From Acidobacteriota bacterium (lineage in GTDB: Bacteria > Acidobacteriota > Holophagae > Acanthopleuribacterales > Acanthopleuribacteraceae), in the NCBI GenBank assembly GCA_030066195.1, contig JASJCB010000164.1, positions 1-40,274 on the forward strand: DNA of 40,274 bases, in the 5' to 3' direction. How positions within the stretch are numbered: the stretch's first letter is position 1; every line of letters starts with the position of its first letter. The translations under genes were made by a program, and so were the position numbers. Below the pieces are notes generated by a model. It made no database searches, had not been told where the DNA came from, and worked only from the letters and a program-made list of their open reading frames with translations. Shown here in pieces: positions 9,643-17,780 of this stretch.

Positions 9643-9884
9643 TGGGTAATGGAAAAGTGTCGGACATTGAACCAACCGGGAAGTAAGACAGTTCCCGATG
9701 AACACTTATACCGGGCGGGAATTGTCTTCAGCCGGCGTTATCGAATTTCGAGAGTTGGGTTCCGTTGTATTTTGGGCAGCCCTTTCAGCGGGCCTTTTTT
9801 CTTTATCGGCACCAAGCAACCTTGTATGGGATTTCACAACCAAGTACAGCTGATTTAGCGTATTTTGAGAAGCTGAACCTCGAC

Positions 9885-10218
9885 TTACTGCCTGATTCAT
9901 TGATTCTCGAACCCGAGGGTCAAGGAAGCTCGACTGATTTCTCGATACTGAAAGTCAGAGAGCAAAGAATCAGTCCTCATTCTTTACGCACCGAAAGTTC
10001 AGGGTCAAAGAATCAGTTTTCATTCTTTGCTCCCGAAAATTCCGGGTCGAGGAACCACAACTGATTTCTTTCACATTACTTTTCGGTGCGCAAAGAAATA
10101 GTTCTCGTTCTTTGCTCCTGACTTTTCCGGGTCGAGGAATGAGGACTGATTCTTTGCGCCCGACTTTTCCGGGTCGAGGAATTAGAACTGATTCTTTGAT
10201 CTTCGATTTATCGACACA
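9885..10218. repeat. Second-type 42-bp-period repeat array
   Basis: Six units in strict 42-bp phase cover 9967-10218 (boundaries at 10009, 10051, 10093, 10135 and 10177), and a more degenerate part reaches back to about 9885. The best two units share most of ACTGATTCTTTGCGCCCGAC followed by TTTTCCGGGTCGAGGAAT. Read on the minus strand they stay open with a 14-residue period (RPGKVGRKESVLIP, RPGKVRSKERELFL, then diverged copies) to a stop at 9970. Arms CCCG and CCGGG surround an AT-rich centre in several units. Unit divergence increases leftward. No transposase, integrase or cas gene is nearby. From 9643 to 9884 I see only unassigned AT-moderate sequence. Confidence 0.8.
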
Positions 10219-10223
10219 ACCAA

Positions 10224-10412
10224 TCACAACCGAGAGGTGAACAGCACGGCCGTTTGCAAGACGCTGTCGTCAGTCACGGCCGGGCATGGCCAATGCAACG
10301 CCTGACCGGCCGGCGACAAGCAATTGCCCGGCAACAGGTTGCAAGCCGCCTCCTCCGTGGCCAGACCGTCGCGGTGCTGCTCCAGAAAGGCAACAGGTGT
10401 CGGGAACCACAT
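10224..10412 (-). pseudogene. N-terminal fragment of the second GNAT acetyltransferase gene
   Basis: The minus-strand frame from the ATG at 10412 gives MWFPTPVAFLEQHRDGLATE, continuing EAACNLLPG, which resembles the opening of GNAT proteins of the type FLxxxxxxLxxxEAxNNLxLG; it ends with TAVLFTSRL and a stop at 10224-10226. It directly follows the SRPBCC gene, with AAGGTG about 6 bases ahead, so it was probably the second gene of that operon. Only about 62 residues remain; the central acetyl-CoA-binding part is missing and the C-terminal part sits at 9497-9622. Assignment to GNAT rests on this short pattern plus the matching downstream fragment, so it is moderate. Confidence 0.5.
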
Positions 10413-10422
10413 TGCCTGCACC

Positions 10423-10893
10423 TTATGCTTCTCCCTCATCGATGTAATTGCGCCAGGCGCCGGACTCGGCGACGCGCTTGAGAACGGCGCCGCGCCGTTG
10501 CATCAGTAATTCCATGTGTCGCTCATAGTACAACCGATCGACGGCCTTGCCAAGGATGCCCAGGGGCGCCGTATATTCCACCACATCCTTCACCATGACA
10601 CCGTCCGGCTCCTGGCTGAAATACTGATCGTGATCGAACTGCTTGAAGGCGCCGCGCACCTGGCTGTCGCGCAGGTAATGAGGCCGATCGTATTCAATGA
10701 CCTGAGATTCCAGGGTGACCATGCGCTTGCCTTTGAGCTTGATACGGCCGCCCAGCTCCATCATGTGGCGATTCTTTCGGGGCAGGTTCTCTTCCATGTG
10801 TTGCGAATAAAAATGCAGGCCCACGTTACGGGAAAGATCGAACACCCGCTCGATGGGCGCCTCCACCTTGGTAAACACAACGATCCTGGTCAT
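10423..10893 (-). CDS. SRPBCC (START-like) family protein
   Basis: The 156 residues show the SRPBCC/polyketide-cyclase-like pattern: an opening strand VVFTKVEAPIERVFDLSRNV, a central run of strands, and the C-terminal long helix introduced by PLGILGKAVDRLYYERHMEL. These proteins form a deep hydrophobic ligand pocket; this subgroup (sometimes annotated as cyclase/dehydrase or division-inhibitor-like) has no known ligand, so I assign only the fold. AGGTGAG lies about 6 bases before the ATG at 10893. It has no signal peptide or membrane segment. A broken GNAT gene follows 10 bases downstream, and its partnership with that acetyltransferase may be lost in this strain. Confidence 0.8.
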   Translation of the reverse strand: MTRIVVFTKVEAPIERVFDLSRNVGLHFYSQHMEENLPRKNRHMMELGGRIKLKGKRMVTLESQVIEYDRPHYLRDSQVRGAFKQFDHDQYFSQEPDGVMVKDVVEYTAPLGILGKAVDRLYYERHMELLMQRRGAVLKRVAESGAWRNYIDEGEA

Positions 10894-11340
10894 CCGCTCT
10901 CACCTTTTTGAAAAATAACATGCTTCGTGTGACTTTTGCCGACAAGGTCAGGCCCGGCACTCTGCCGCAAACTGAAGGTCGTGTCGATACTTCTTTGAAA
11001 AACCGATCGCTTTCCGGCTGGTTCAAGAACTTATTTTAACGGCATTTCTTGCGCCGTGGGAATATCTTTTGATGATCACGAACCTTGTCATGACTCTTCA
11101 TGAATTTGTGACCGGCCCGGCCCCCACATCTTTTCGGGGATGAAACCGGGTGTCAGCCCAACATACTCAGGGTTGCGCCTCGCACGCTTCAGCGGTCTTG
11201 CCTCATTCGCCCTCTTCCATTGTCCGGGGCCAGGTGAGAGAATAAGCTGAGATTGTGGTAAGGATGGCCTTGTTGATGTATCGGCGATCGATTCAGTCCG
11301 TATTCGGGTACACCCCATCGGCCCTTTTTGGAGGCCTGTC
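10894..11340. other. Divergent intergenic region
   Basis: These 447 bases separate the minus-strand SRPBCC gene from the plus-strand vWA/RavA operon, so they must hold promoters for both. I see no RNA gene and no clear long palindrome. A minus-strand open frame (11088-11471) crosses into the vWA gene but looks like a shadow. The operon's ribosome site GGAGG is at 11330-11334. Confidence 0.5.
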
Positions 11341-13992
11341 TTGGCGTTAGTTTTCGAACCAACCTCGCCCTGGCACCTCATCGCGACCGGTTTGCTGATA
11401 CTTACCGCGGCGGCGGCTCTTGCCCGCGGGCCCATGGACGGCTGGCGTACTTTCGGCCGACTGACACGCACCCGTGTGCTTTCCCTGGGACTTACCTTGC
11501 TTGCCGCTTTTGCCCTGGGTCTGGCCTGTTGGAACCCCTACTTCGTCAAGCGCGGCGAGGAAGGCGGAGCCCATTTGGTGGTGTTGCTGGATACCTCCGA
11601 CAGCGCCTTGAGAGTAGCCGACGGTTGGGACAATTTCCAACGTCGCCTGGCGCGGCGTATGGACCGGACCCTGGCGCGCATGCCGGCAATACAACGCAAA
11701 GAATCGACGGTTGACCTGTACACCTTCGGCGACGGGGCCGCCCGCGTGCTCTCCAATGCCGCCCTGACCGAACTTCCCGATGCCGTCGCCCGCCTCACAC
11801 GCGGTGATTTCGCCGCGGGTGGACACAGTGACCTTGCCGAAGCCGTCACCGAGGCAGGTCTGCGCATCGACGGCATCGGTCAAGGCCAGGGGTCGGTGTT
11901 ACTGATCAGTGACGGTAACCAGACGCGAGGCGACGTGCGTGAGGCCGCGAATCAATTGGCTCGACGCGGCATTCCGATCCACGTCATCTCGTTGGAAAGC
12001 GCCGGTCCCGAATTGGCCATTACCTCGGCCGATCTACCGCGCCAGGTCCATTCAGGCGTACGGACCCATGTTCGCGGCGTCATGCGCAACAGCGCCGCTC
12101 AAGCCGTTCCCGGCACCCTGGCCGTCGATCGCAACCCGGGTCTGGAAGACGATCCGGAGGACCCCATCGGCAGCATGAGCAGTACAAGCACCCTGGATCT
12201 GGAACAGTGGTCCCGACTTCGCCAGGAGGTGGTGTTCGAGGGTTACGGCTTGCAGTACCTGGATCTGACACTGGGCCGTGCGGACGGCGTACCCGTGCAC
12301 CGACGCCGGTTCTTTACCCATGTCAACCGGCCTCCTCACATTCTGGCCGTGGGCGGCGACTTCCGCTGGGTGCGCGCCTTTCCCAAGAGCGCGGCCAAGA
12401 TCGAACAGCTTGCCCCGGAAGATATCACGGGTTCGGCCCAGCTGCGTGAGCAGGACGCAATCGTGATCAGCGCCGTGACGGCCGATCGGTTCAGCACCGC
12501 CGCTCAGGAAGCTATCGTCAAGGCGGTCACCAGGGACGGCGTGGGTTTGATGATCATCAACGGCGATCACTCGGGATTTGCGCCCGATGCCGAAACCGTA
12601 ATCATGAGTTACAAGGAAACTTTGCTGGAGGATCTGTTACCGGTCAGACCGGGGCCGCGCCCTTCTGACGAGGAAATCGAGCGCAACGTGGTCCTTATGT
12701 TGGACACCTCGGGTTCCATGGCCGGGCGTCGGATTATCCTGGCCAAGGAGATCGCCACGCATATCGTGGGCAATCTGCTTCTGCCCAACGACCGCCTGGA
12801 TATCATTACCTTCACCCGAGGCGCGGCTCATCCCATGATAGATACCAAGATGACCGACATCAACCGCGCTAAAGCCCTTGAAATGATCACGGACATGAGT
12901 GCTCGCGGCGGCACCGATCCGGGTCTGGCCCTGCAAATGCTGGCCAATCGTAACCTGAAGGACTGCGGCCTGATCTTTATTTCGGACGGCGAGTTCGGCC
13001 CCTTCAGCGGGCGTCCCGATTGCCGCGCCACCGTTTTCGCCATTGGAAAGGAGAGCGTGCCGCCCACCTCGCCGCTGTACGAACTGGCCGATCCCTTTCC
13101 CGTTGCCTTCGGTTTCAACCCCGCCTCCATCCGCATTCCCTACTTCAACCCGGAGCCGCGTGATAATTTCTATGAGCCGGGCAGTTTCCGCGCTCTGGCC
13201 ATTGAACGCTACGGGCGCGGCGAGGACGTGTTGCCGATGCCCGCGCTGCCCCTGAACGGCGACGCTATCTCCTACATTCGCGACGACACTGTCTTGATTG
13301 CCGTAAGGCCCAAGTTGACCGACCCCATCCTGGCTTATCGCCGCGCGGGCCTGGGTTACGTGGGGTGTTTCACTTCGGGCTTCCCCGAGAGTTGGCTGCG
13401 GCGGGAAGATACCCAGGACGCCTTGGTGGCCTGGATCAGCAGGTTGCTGGCCTACACGGCCCGTGATCGCTATGACTTCAAGATCACCGATCGCGGCGAG
13501 ACCCTGGAATTGGAAATCGACCTGTTGGTAAAAGACGGCAAGTTACCGCGTATCGAGAGTCTAGGGGCAGACATCGAGATCGCCGGCAGTACTCCCTTGG
13601 GTATCGCCATGCGTCCCGACGACCTGGCTCCCGGCAGCTTCAGCGGCCGCGTTCGCATTCCGCGCACCGACGCCACCCAAAAAGCCGTATTACATTTGAA
13701 GGAGGTGGGTCCCGACGCCCTTAGTCGAACCCAGCGCATTCCCTTTTTAATCCCCAGAAGCGGCCTGGTGACCGCCAACCTTGGTGGAGAGGCCTTTAGT
13801 TATGGTACAAATGAGCCGTTGCTCCGCGCCGTCGCCAATATGGGCGGCGGGCTATTCAATCCGGCCGAAGGAGCCCCTTTGTTCCGCAGAAACCCAGTTA
13901 TCAGTCAGGGCAATCCGCTCTGGCCGCCGTTGTTGGTAGTCGCGTTGACCGCCTACCTGATTGCTTTCGGCGTGCGCAGGTTCGACCCATGA
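11341..13992 (+). CDS. Membrane protein with two vWA domains and a GATase1-like domain
   Basis: The protein has 883 residues. Two membrane segments lie near residues 8-28 and 45-62, and a third near the C-terminus (PPLLVVALTAYLIAFGVRR), placing the bulk between membrane anchors. The first vWA domain (about 77-215) has MIDAS residues D84-T-S-D-S and D191 (LLISDG) with GGHSDL supplying the third site. A GATase1-like segment follows (HILAVGGDF... to LPV, about 335-440). The second vWA domain has a canonical MIDAS: D455-T-S-G-S, T525 in RGGTDPG, D549 in FISDGEF. This order is known from BatA-like and planctomycete membrane vWA proteins that partner MoxR ATPases. The start is TTG at 11341: GGAGG lies 6 bases ahead and a later start would cut the first helix. 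The next gene overlaps by ATGA. Confidence 0.85.
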   Translation: MALVFEPTSPWHLIATGLLILTAAAALARGPMDGWRTFGRLTRTRVLSLGLTLLAAFALGLACWNPYFVKRGEEGGAHLVVLLDTSDSALRVADGWDNFQRRLARRMDRTLARMPAIQRKESTVDLYTFGDGAARVLSNAALTELPDAVARLTRGDFAAGGHSDLAEAVTEAGLRIDGIGQGQGSVLLISDGNQTRGDVREAANQLARRGIPIHVISLESAGPELAITSADLPRQVHSGVRTHVRGVMRNSAAQAVPGTLAVDRNPGLEDDPEDPIGSMSSTSTLDLEQWSRLRQEVVFEGYGLQYLDLTLGRADGVPVHRRRFFTHVNRPPHILAVGGDFRWVRAFPKSAAKIEQLAPEDITGSAQLREQDAIVISAVTADRFSTAAQEAIVKAVTRDGVGLMIINGDHSGFAPDAETVIMSYKETLLEDLLPVRPGPRPSDEEIERNVVLMLDTSGSMAGRRIILAKEIATHIVGNLLLPNDRLDIITFTRGAAHPMIDTKMTDINRAKALEMITDMSARGGTDPGLALQMLANRNLKDCGLIFISDGEFGPFSGRPDCRATVFAIGKESVPPTSPLYELADPFPVAFGFNPASIRIPYFNPEPRDNFYEPGSFRALAIERYGRGEDVLPMPALPLNGDAISYIRDDTVLIAVRPKLTDPILAYRRAGLGYVGCFTSGFPESWLRREDTQDALVAWISRLLAYTARDRYDFKITDRGETLELEIDLLVKDGKLPRIESLGADIEIAGSTPLGIAMRPDDLAPGSFSGRVRIPRTDATQKAVLHLKEVGPDALSRTQRIPFLIPRSGLVTANLGGEAFSYGTNEPLLRAVANMGGGLFNPAEGAPLFRRNPVISQGNPLWPPLLVVALTAYLIAFGVRRFDP

Positions 13993-15119
13993 ACGGCCCG
14001 CGTCCCAAGGCGCCCGGGGTCCGCTCCGGTTTCGATTTCACCGGTCTGCCGCTCACTCAGACCGCCCGCGCCCTGAGCATCCTGGCCACGCGCCTGCTGG
14101 AACGGGCCTTGGAGGGTCACGGCGAGCCGGACCTGGCCTCGCTGCAAGGCTTGGGCGCCAACAAGGTGTTTGTGGAGAAAAGCGGCACGCCGCTTACCCA
14201 ACTGCGCTCTTTCAGCACCATGGACCGCCTGGTCTTCCTGTGGCGTCGCACGGTGCGCGCCTCCCGCCGCTTGCTGAAGGTCACCGCGCCGCCGTTGCAT
14301 CGCAGGCTTGTCGGCGAGGCGGCCTCGGTGCGTGAGGGCTATCGCAACATCGTACGCCACGCCGTGGCCGCTCGCATTACGCCTCGCGCCCGACGATTGC
14401 TTTTGGAAGAGCGTCTGGCGGCGCGCCTCAGCGAGACCTGGCTGATGCCCGCCGAGATGTGGGCGCTGGTGGCCGAAACCGCTTGGGCCGAGCCCCGCTT
14501 CCGCATGCAAAGCGGCAAGCGTATCGGCGATCACCTACGCGATTCGGCCGTGTTTCAACTGGGTGAAATCCCCGAGCCGCGTTTTGACAATCGCACCTTC
14601 TGGCTGCTGATCGTACTCACTCGTACTCCGAAACAAAGCCTGAAGGACCGATTTTCCGCCAACCGGCGCAGACTGATCCGCGACCTGAAACGTCTGAAAA
14701 AGGTGGCTGAGGCCAGTGCGCTGGACGGCGAACATTGGGCCGGGTTTTGGGATCAGTGGTTGATCGCCAGGCACCTTGCTATTGACCCCCATGCGGTCTT
14801 CAAATGTTCACGCGCCGTTCGTGAGGCAGTGATCAGGTTACCCTACCTGCCCCTGGCTCATCTGCTCTACCGACTGGATGAACCCACGCCGTTGGACATC
14901 CCCCAATTGGCGGCCCCCGATCGGCAGATCCCCGTTTGGGCGAAATGGTACGAGATACCACCCGACGAACCGGTTACGCCCCTTGCCCTGACGCCCGGCC
15001 CGTTTACTCGTTTTTCCCGCAAATTCACATCATATTTCAAGAGATTCAAACGCAACAAGAGGTTATCCATGCAGGACATTCAATCTGTACCCGAGGAGGC
15101 CGATCATGTTCAATCCTGA
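13989..15119 (+). CDS. Unknown helical protein of the vWA/RavA operon
   Basis: I do not recognise this 376-residue protein. It is rich in Arg and Leu, appears largely alpha-helical and has no signal peptide, membrane segment or catalytic motif that I can see. A patterned Arg-rich central part (RITPRARRLLLEERLAARLS) is followed by a Trp-rich stretch (EHWAGFWDQWLIARHL) and a very basic tail (FTRFSRKFTSYFKRFKRNKR). The start ATG overlaps the vWA gene's stop (ATGA), and its 3' end overlaps the ATPase gene by 14 bases and contains that gene's ribosome site. Translational coupling on both sides suggests it is made in step with the vWA protein and the RavA ATPase, perhaps as an adaptor (inference). 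Confidence 0.75.
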   Translation: MNGPRPKAPGVRSGFDFTGLPLTQTARALSILATRLLERALEGHGEPDLASLQGLGANKVFVEKSGTPLTQLRSFSTMDRLVFLWRRTVRASRRLLKVTAPPLHRRLVGEAASVREGYRNIVRHAVAARITPRARRLLLEERLAARLSETWLMPAEMWALVAETAWAEPRFRMQSGKRIGDHLRDSAVFQLGEIPEPRFDNRTFWLLIVLTRTPKQSLKDRFSANRRRLIRDLKRLKKVAEASALDGEHWAGFWDQWLIARHLAIDPHAVFKCSRAVREAVIRLPYLPLAHLLYRLDEPTPLDIPQLAAPDRQIPVWAKWYEIPPDEPVTPLALTPGPFTRFSRKFTSYFKRFKRNKRLSMQDIQSVPEEADHVQS

Positions 15120-16119
15120 CATCCTCGGCAAGCTGGCTCGGGCCAATCAATCCATCTTCCAAGATCTTGCCCGCGTGGAAGAGATGCTGAACGCGCGTTT
15201 CTCAGGCTTGCAGGAGCCCATTCGCTGCCTCATCCTCAGCGTGGCCAGCGGTGAACCGCTGCTGTTGATCGGACCGCCGGGAACCGCCAAGTCCAAATTG
15301 ATCCGCGCCTTCTGCGGCTTGATCGGCCTGATCGACGAGGAGAACCTGGGCAGCGATCATCCCGATTACTTCGAGTACCTGCTGACGCCGTTCACCGAAC
15401 CCGGCGAGTTATTCGGCTTCTACAATATAGCCGCCGCCCGCGCCAACCGCCTGGAGCGTGAGGATAAGGGCATGATGCAAAACGCCCGCGTGGTCTACCT
15501 GGACGAGGTTTTCAACGGGTCCAGCGCCATCCTCAACAGTATTCTGGCCTTTATCAACGAGCGCATCTTCCACGATCGCGGCGTGCGCAAGCCGGTGGCC
15601 ATGCAATGCCTGTTCGCCGCCACCAACCAGATCCCCGAGACCTCCGACCTGCGCGCCGTCTTCGACCGTTTCGTCCTGCGCTGCCCCATCGAGAATGTGG
15701 AAGCGCACGTGGAACCCGTGGGCGCCTTGCTCCGCGCCGGATGGGTAGAGACTTTCGGCCGTAAAAAACGGCCCTCCGAATTGGACGGCATGTTGACGCG
15801 CATGGAGACCTTCCGCAACGCCGTTCGCGAACTGACCTCACAAGGCCAATTGACGCCGCAAATCGACGCACCCTTCTTCAGCGCCATGGCTCAGATGGTG
15901 CAACACGCCCGTCAGTACGATCTTTCGCAGATGAGCAACCGGCGCCTGGTTAAGCTGAGTTACGTAATGCTGGTCCATCGGCTCTACGAGGCCGTGCGCG
16001 AGGGTGATTTCGAACAAATCCGCATGCGTGAAAACGAACTGCAACTATTACCGCGTTACTTCCTGGACCGTTCGGACGAGGAAGCCGTGCAGAAGATGAG
16101 GCGGGTGGTTCTGCGTTGA
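15106..16119 (+). CDS. MoxR/RavA family AAA+ ATPase
   Basis: This protein of 337 residues is the predicted motor of the operon. Walker A GPPGTAKS is at residues 56-63 (K62), Walker B VVYLDEVF with D133/E134, sensor 1 in FAATNQ (N174), and the arginine-finger region is AVFDRFVLR. GTAKS rather than GTGKT and the helical lid C-terminus put it nearest the RavA branch of MoxR ATPases, which act with vWA proteins as chaperone-like remodelers. It lacks the extra C-terminal LARA module of enterobacterial RavA (about 500 residues), so it corresponds to the AAA+ core. GAGGAGG at the end of the preceding gene is its ribosome site. The stop overlaps the next start (TTGA). A vWA partner on each side supports a multi-protein machine. 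Confidence 0.9.
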   Translation: MFNPDILGKLARANQSIFQDLARVEEMLNARFSGLQEPIRCLILSVASGEPLLLIGPPGTAKSKLIRAFCGLIGLIDEENLGSDHPDYFEYLLTPFTEPGELFGFYNIAAARANRLEREDKGMMQNARVVYLDEVFNGSSAILNSILAFINERIFHDRGVRKPVAMQCLFAATNQIPETSDLRAVFDRFVLRCPIENVEAHVEPVGALLRAGWVETFGRKKRPSELDGMLTRMETFRNAVRELTSQGQLTPQIDAPFFSAMAQMVQHARQYDLSQMSNRRLVKLSYVMLVHRLYEAVREGDFEQIRMRENELQLLPRYFLDRSDEEAVQKMRRVVLR

Positions 16120-17780
16120 GCAAAAAGCGGGAATTCAAGGTATCGCTGGTCAGTCCCAAGATCTGGCAGGCAGAATTGGATCGGGCGACGGAAACATTGG
16201 CGCCTCGCGAGGCCCGCTTTGCCCGTGCGGTGGTGGAGACCATGCACAACCGTCACCTGGGCATTTCGCCGGGTTTGGCCGCCGATCTGGCCGTGGCGGT
16301 GCTGGAACCCCAGAAACAAGCCGAGGCCGGCGTCTGGGGCCATGTCTTTGCCCGCCTCCAGGAAGAACTGGTCGCCGATCCCAGTCGCAGCCGCAACGGG
16401 GGGAGCCGTTCCCGCTACGGTCTGGTGTTCAACGCCAACCCCATGTACTGCGTCACCCGACTGGCCATGCCGCTGGTGGATCGAGCCTGCCGATCCATGG
16501 GCGCCTGCCTGTTGTTCTGTGAGGAAGAGACCGATTCGGACATCGACACGACTCATTACCATGCCTATACCGAGGCCCTGGCCGATACCCTCATCCGCCT
16601 GGCCGCATCCTATGAAGAAGGCGCGGGGCTGTTTTGGCAGGATACCGCGCTGACCCTCGCCGGCTTCTCACGCAAAATTCAAAACCAGGCGGGCGGGATC
16701 TCGCCGTTGCCGGAGACAGACCCGACTACGCTGGCCATGCTGTTGCGTCTGCGCACCGGCAAATTGGACATTCGCAAACGCTTGCAGCGGCGACGGTTGA
16801 TGACTTCAGCCTCCAAACACCGCGAGATGCGAAACCGCAAGGAAGGCGGCATCGACGGCATCCAGATCACGCGTCGCGCCGAGGATCTGGACGGCATTCT
16901 CTTATCTGAATTCATCAATCCGGATATCATTCTGGCCGACCGTATTGCCAACACCGGTTTCTTCGCCATGCAGCGCCAGCCCAAGCGCGAGAAACTGCGC
17001 GACGTACTGCTTGGCGCCCTGCTGCCGGTGACGACGGCGCGCGACCTGGTCAGCGATTTCGTCAAGGCCTGCTGGTTCGAAAGCATGCTGCACCTGGGCC
17101 TCATGCTGCGCCGAAGCGGCATGAATCGCAGTGAATTCCGCTGGAGCGAAGGTTCACCCTACGGCGGCACGCGCCAGAGCGCTTTTCTTTTGAAAGACAT
17201 GCCGTCGTTCGCCAATATCCCCGACGGCCCGCCGTCAGAGGCCTTGCGCCGCGAGTTCATCACCGCGCTGGGCTGGCTGCCGGCTTTCCTGGACACACAC
17301 CAGAAATCCACTCAACTGCCGCCCAACCCCGAAATGCTGGAGCAGTCCGACCTGGAACACCTGAAGCACTGGGCCTTCTCGGCCTGGCACGCGCAAAAGG
17401 AACACTTGAAGTGGCGCACCGACGACACGGACCGCACGGGCACCAACCGACGCGATCCGAGCCACATCAGCGTACGCGAATACTCTTTTGTACACGTACT
17501 GGCCTTCCTGCCCATCGGCATGCGCACGCCGGGACATGCGGCCGACCTGGGTTCCTTCATCGCGGGGTTGGGCTTGGGCCGCGGCGGCGGACACCATGTT
17601 AGCATTATGTGGATTCCCGAGACCGTTAACCCGACGGACGAATGGATCTTCGAGACACGCGGCGGTAGAGGGCGATCGCTGTTTACCCCCACGGACGCGG
17701 AAATGGGGGCGCGGGATATGGCCGGTCGTTTGGTGCAGGCCTGGATGAATCAATGGATCAAGGAGATCTGGCGTGGCTGA
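16116..17780 (+). CDS. ViaA-like vWA-related protein, MIDAS not recognised
   Basis: The 554 residues sit where RavA-type ATPases usually have a ViaA-like vWA partner. Near residues 240-262 the pattern EGGIDGIQITRRAEDLDG followed by ILLSEF resembles the G-I-x-x-R-x-x-L-D-x-L-L-x-S-E linker that precedes the vWA domain in such partners. The C-terminal 300 residues have vWA-like spacing (FNANPMYCVTRLAMPLVDR earlier, LGSFIAGLGLGRGGGHHVSI later) but I find no D-x-S-x-S motif, so metal binding is doubtful. Start is TTG at 16116, overlapping the ATPase stop; a GTG or ATG start inside the gene would remove conserved-looking sequence. The fold assignment is inferred mainly from context. It is soluble, without signal or membrane segments. 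Confidence 0.6.
   Translation: MSKKREFKVSLVSPKIWQAELDRATETLAPREARFARAVVETMHNRHLGISPGLAADLAVAVLEPQKQAEAGVWGHVFARLQEELVADPSRSRNGGSRSRYGLVFNANPMYCVTRLAMPLVDRACRSMGACLLFCEEETDSDIDTTHYHAYTEALADTLIRLAASYEEGAGLFWQDTALTLAGFSRKIQNQAGGISPLPETDPTTLAMLLRLRTGKLDIRKRLQRRRLMTSASKHREMRNRKEGGIDGIQITRRAEDLDGILLSEFINPDIILADRIANTGFFAMQRQPKREKLRDVLLGALLPVTTARDLVSDFVKACWFESMLHLGLMLRRSGMNRSEFRWSEGSPYGGTRQSAFLLKDMPSFANIPDGPPSEALRREFITALGWLPAFLDTHQKSTQLPPNPEMLEQSDLEHLKHWAFSAWHAQKEHLKWRTDDTDRTGTNRRDPSHISVREYSFVHVLAFLPIGMRTPGHAADLGSFIAGLGLGRGGGHHVSIMWIPETVNPTDEWIFETRGGRGRSLFTPTDAEMGARDMAGRLVQAWMNQWIKEIWRG

Noticed and set aside
9885..10218. Protein-coding gene for a 14-residue repeat protein on the minus strand
   Set aside because: No ribosome site, the frame ends in diverged units, and the array looks like intergenic repeat DNA that broke a GNAT gene. 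Kept as a repeat.
9622..10230. Insertion sequence
   Set aside because: No transposase frame and no clear terminal inverted repeats or target duplication; only the 21-bp shared word supports a mobile end.
11230..11290. TPP-riboswitch-like GCTGAGAT segment before the vWA operon
   Set aside because: Only one short consensus piece is present; the other conserved stems are missing.
11088..11471. Minus-strand open frame of 127 codons upstream of and overlapping the vWA gene
   Set aside because: Overlaps the first 130 bases of a strong gene, has low-complexity basic composition and no convincing start signal.
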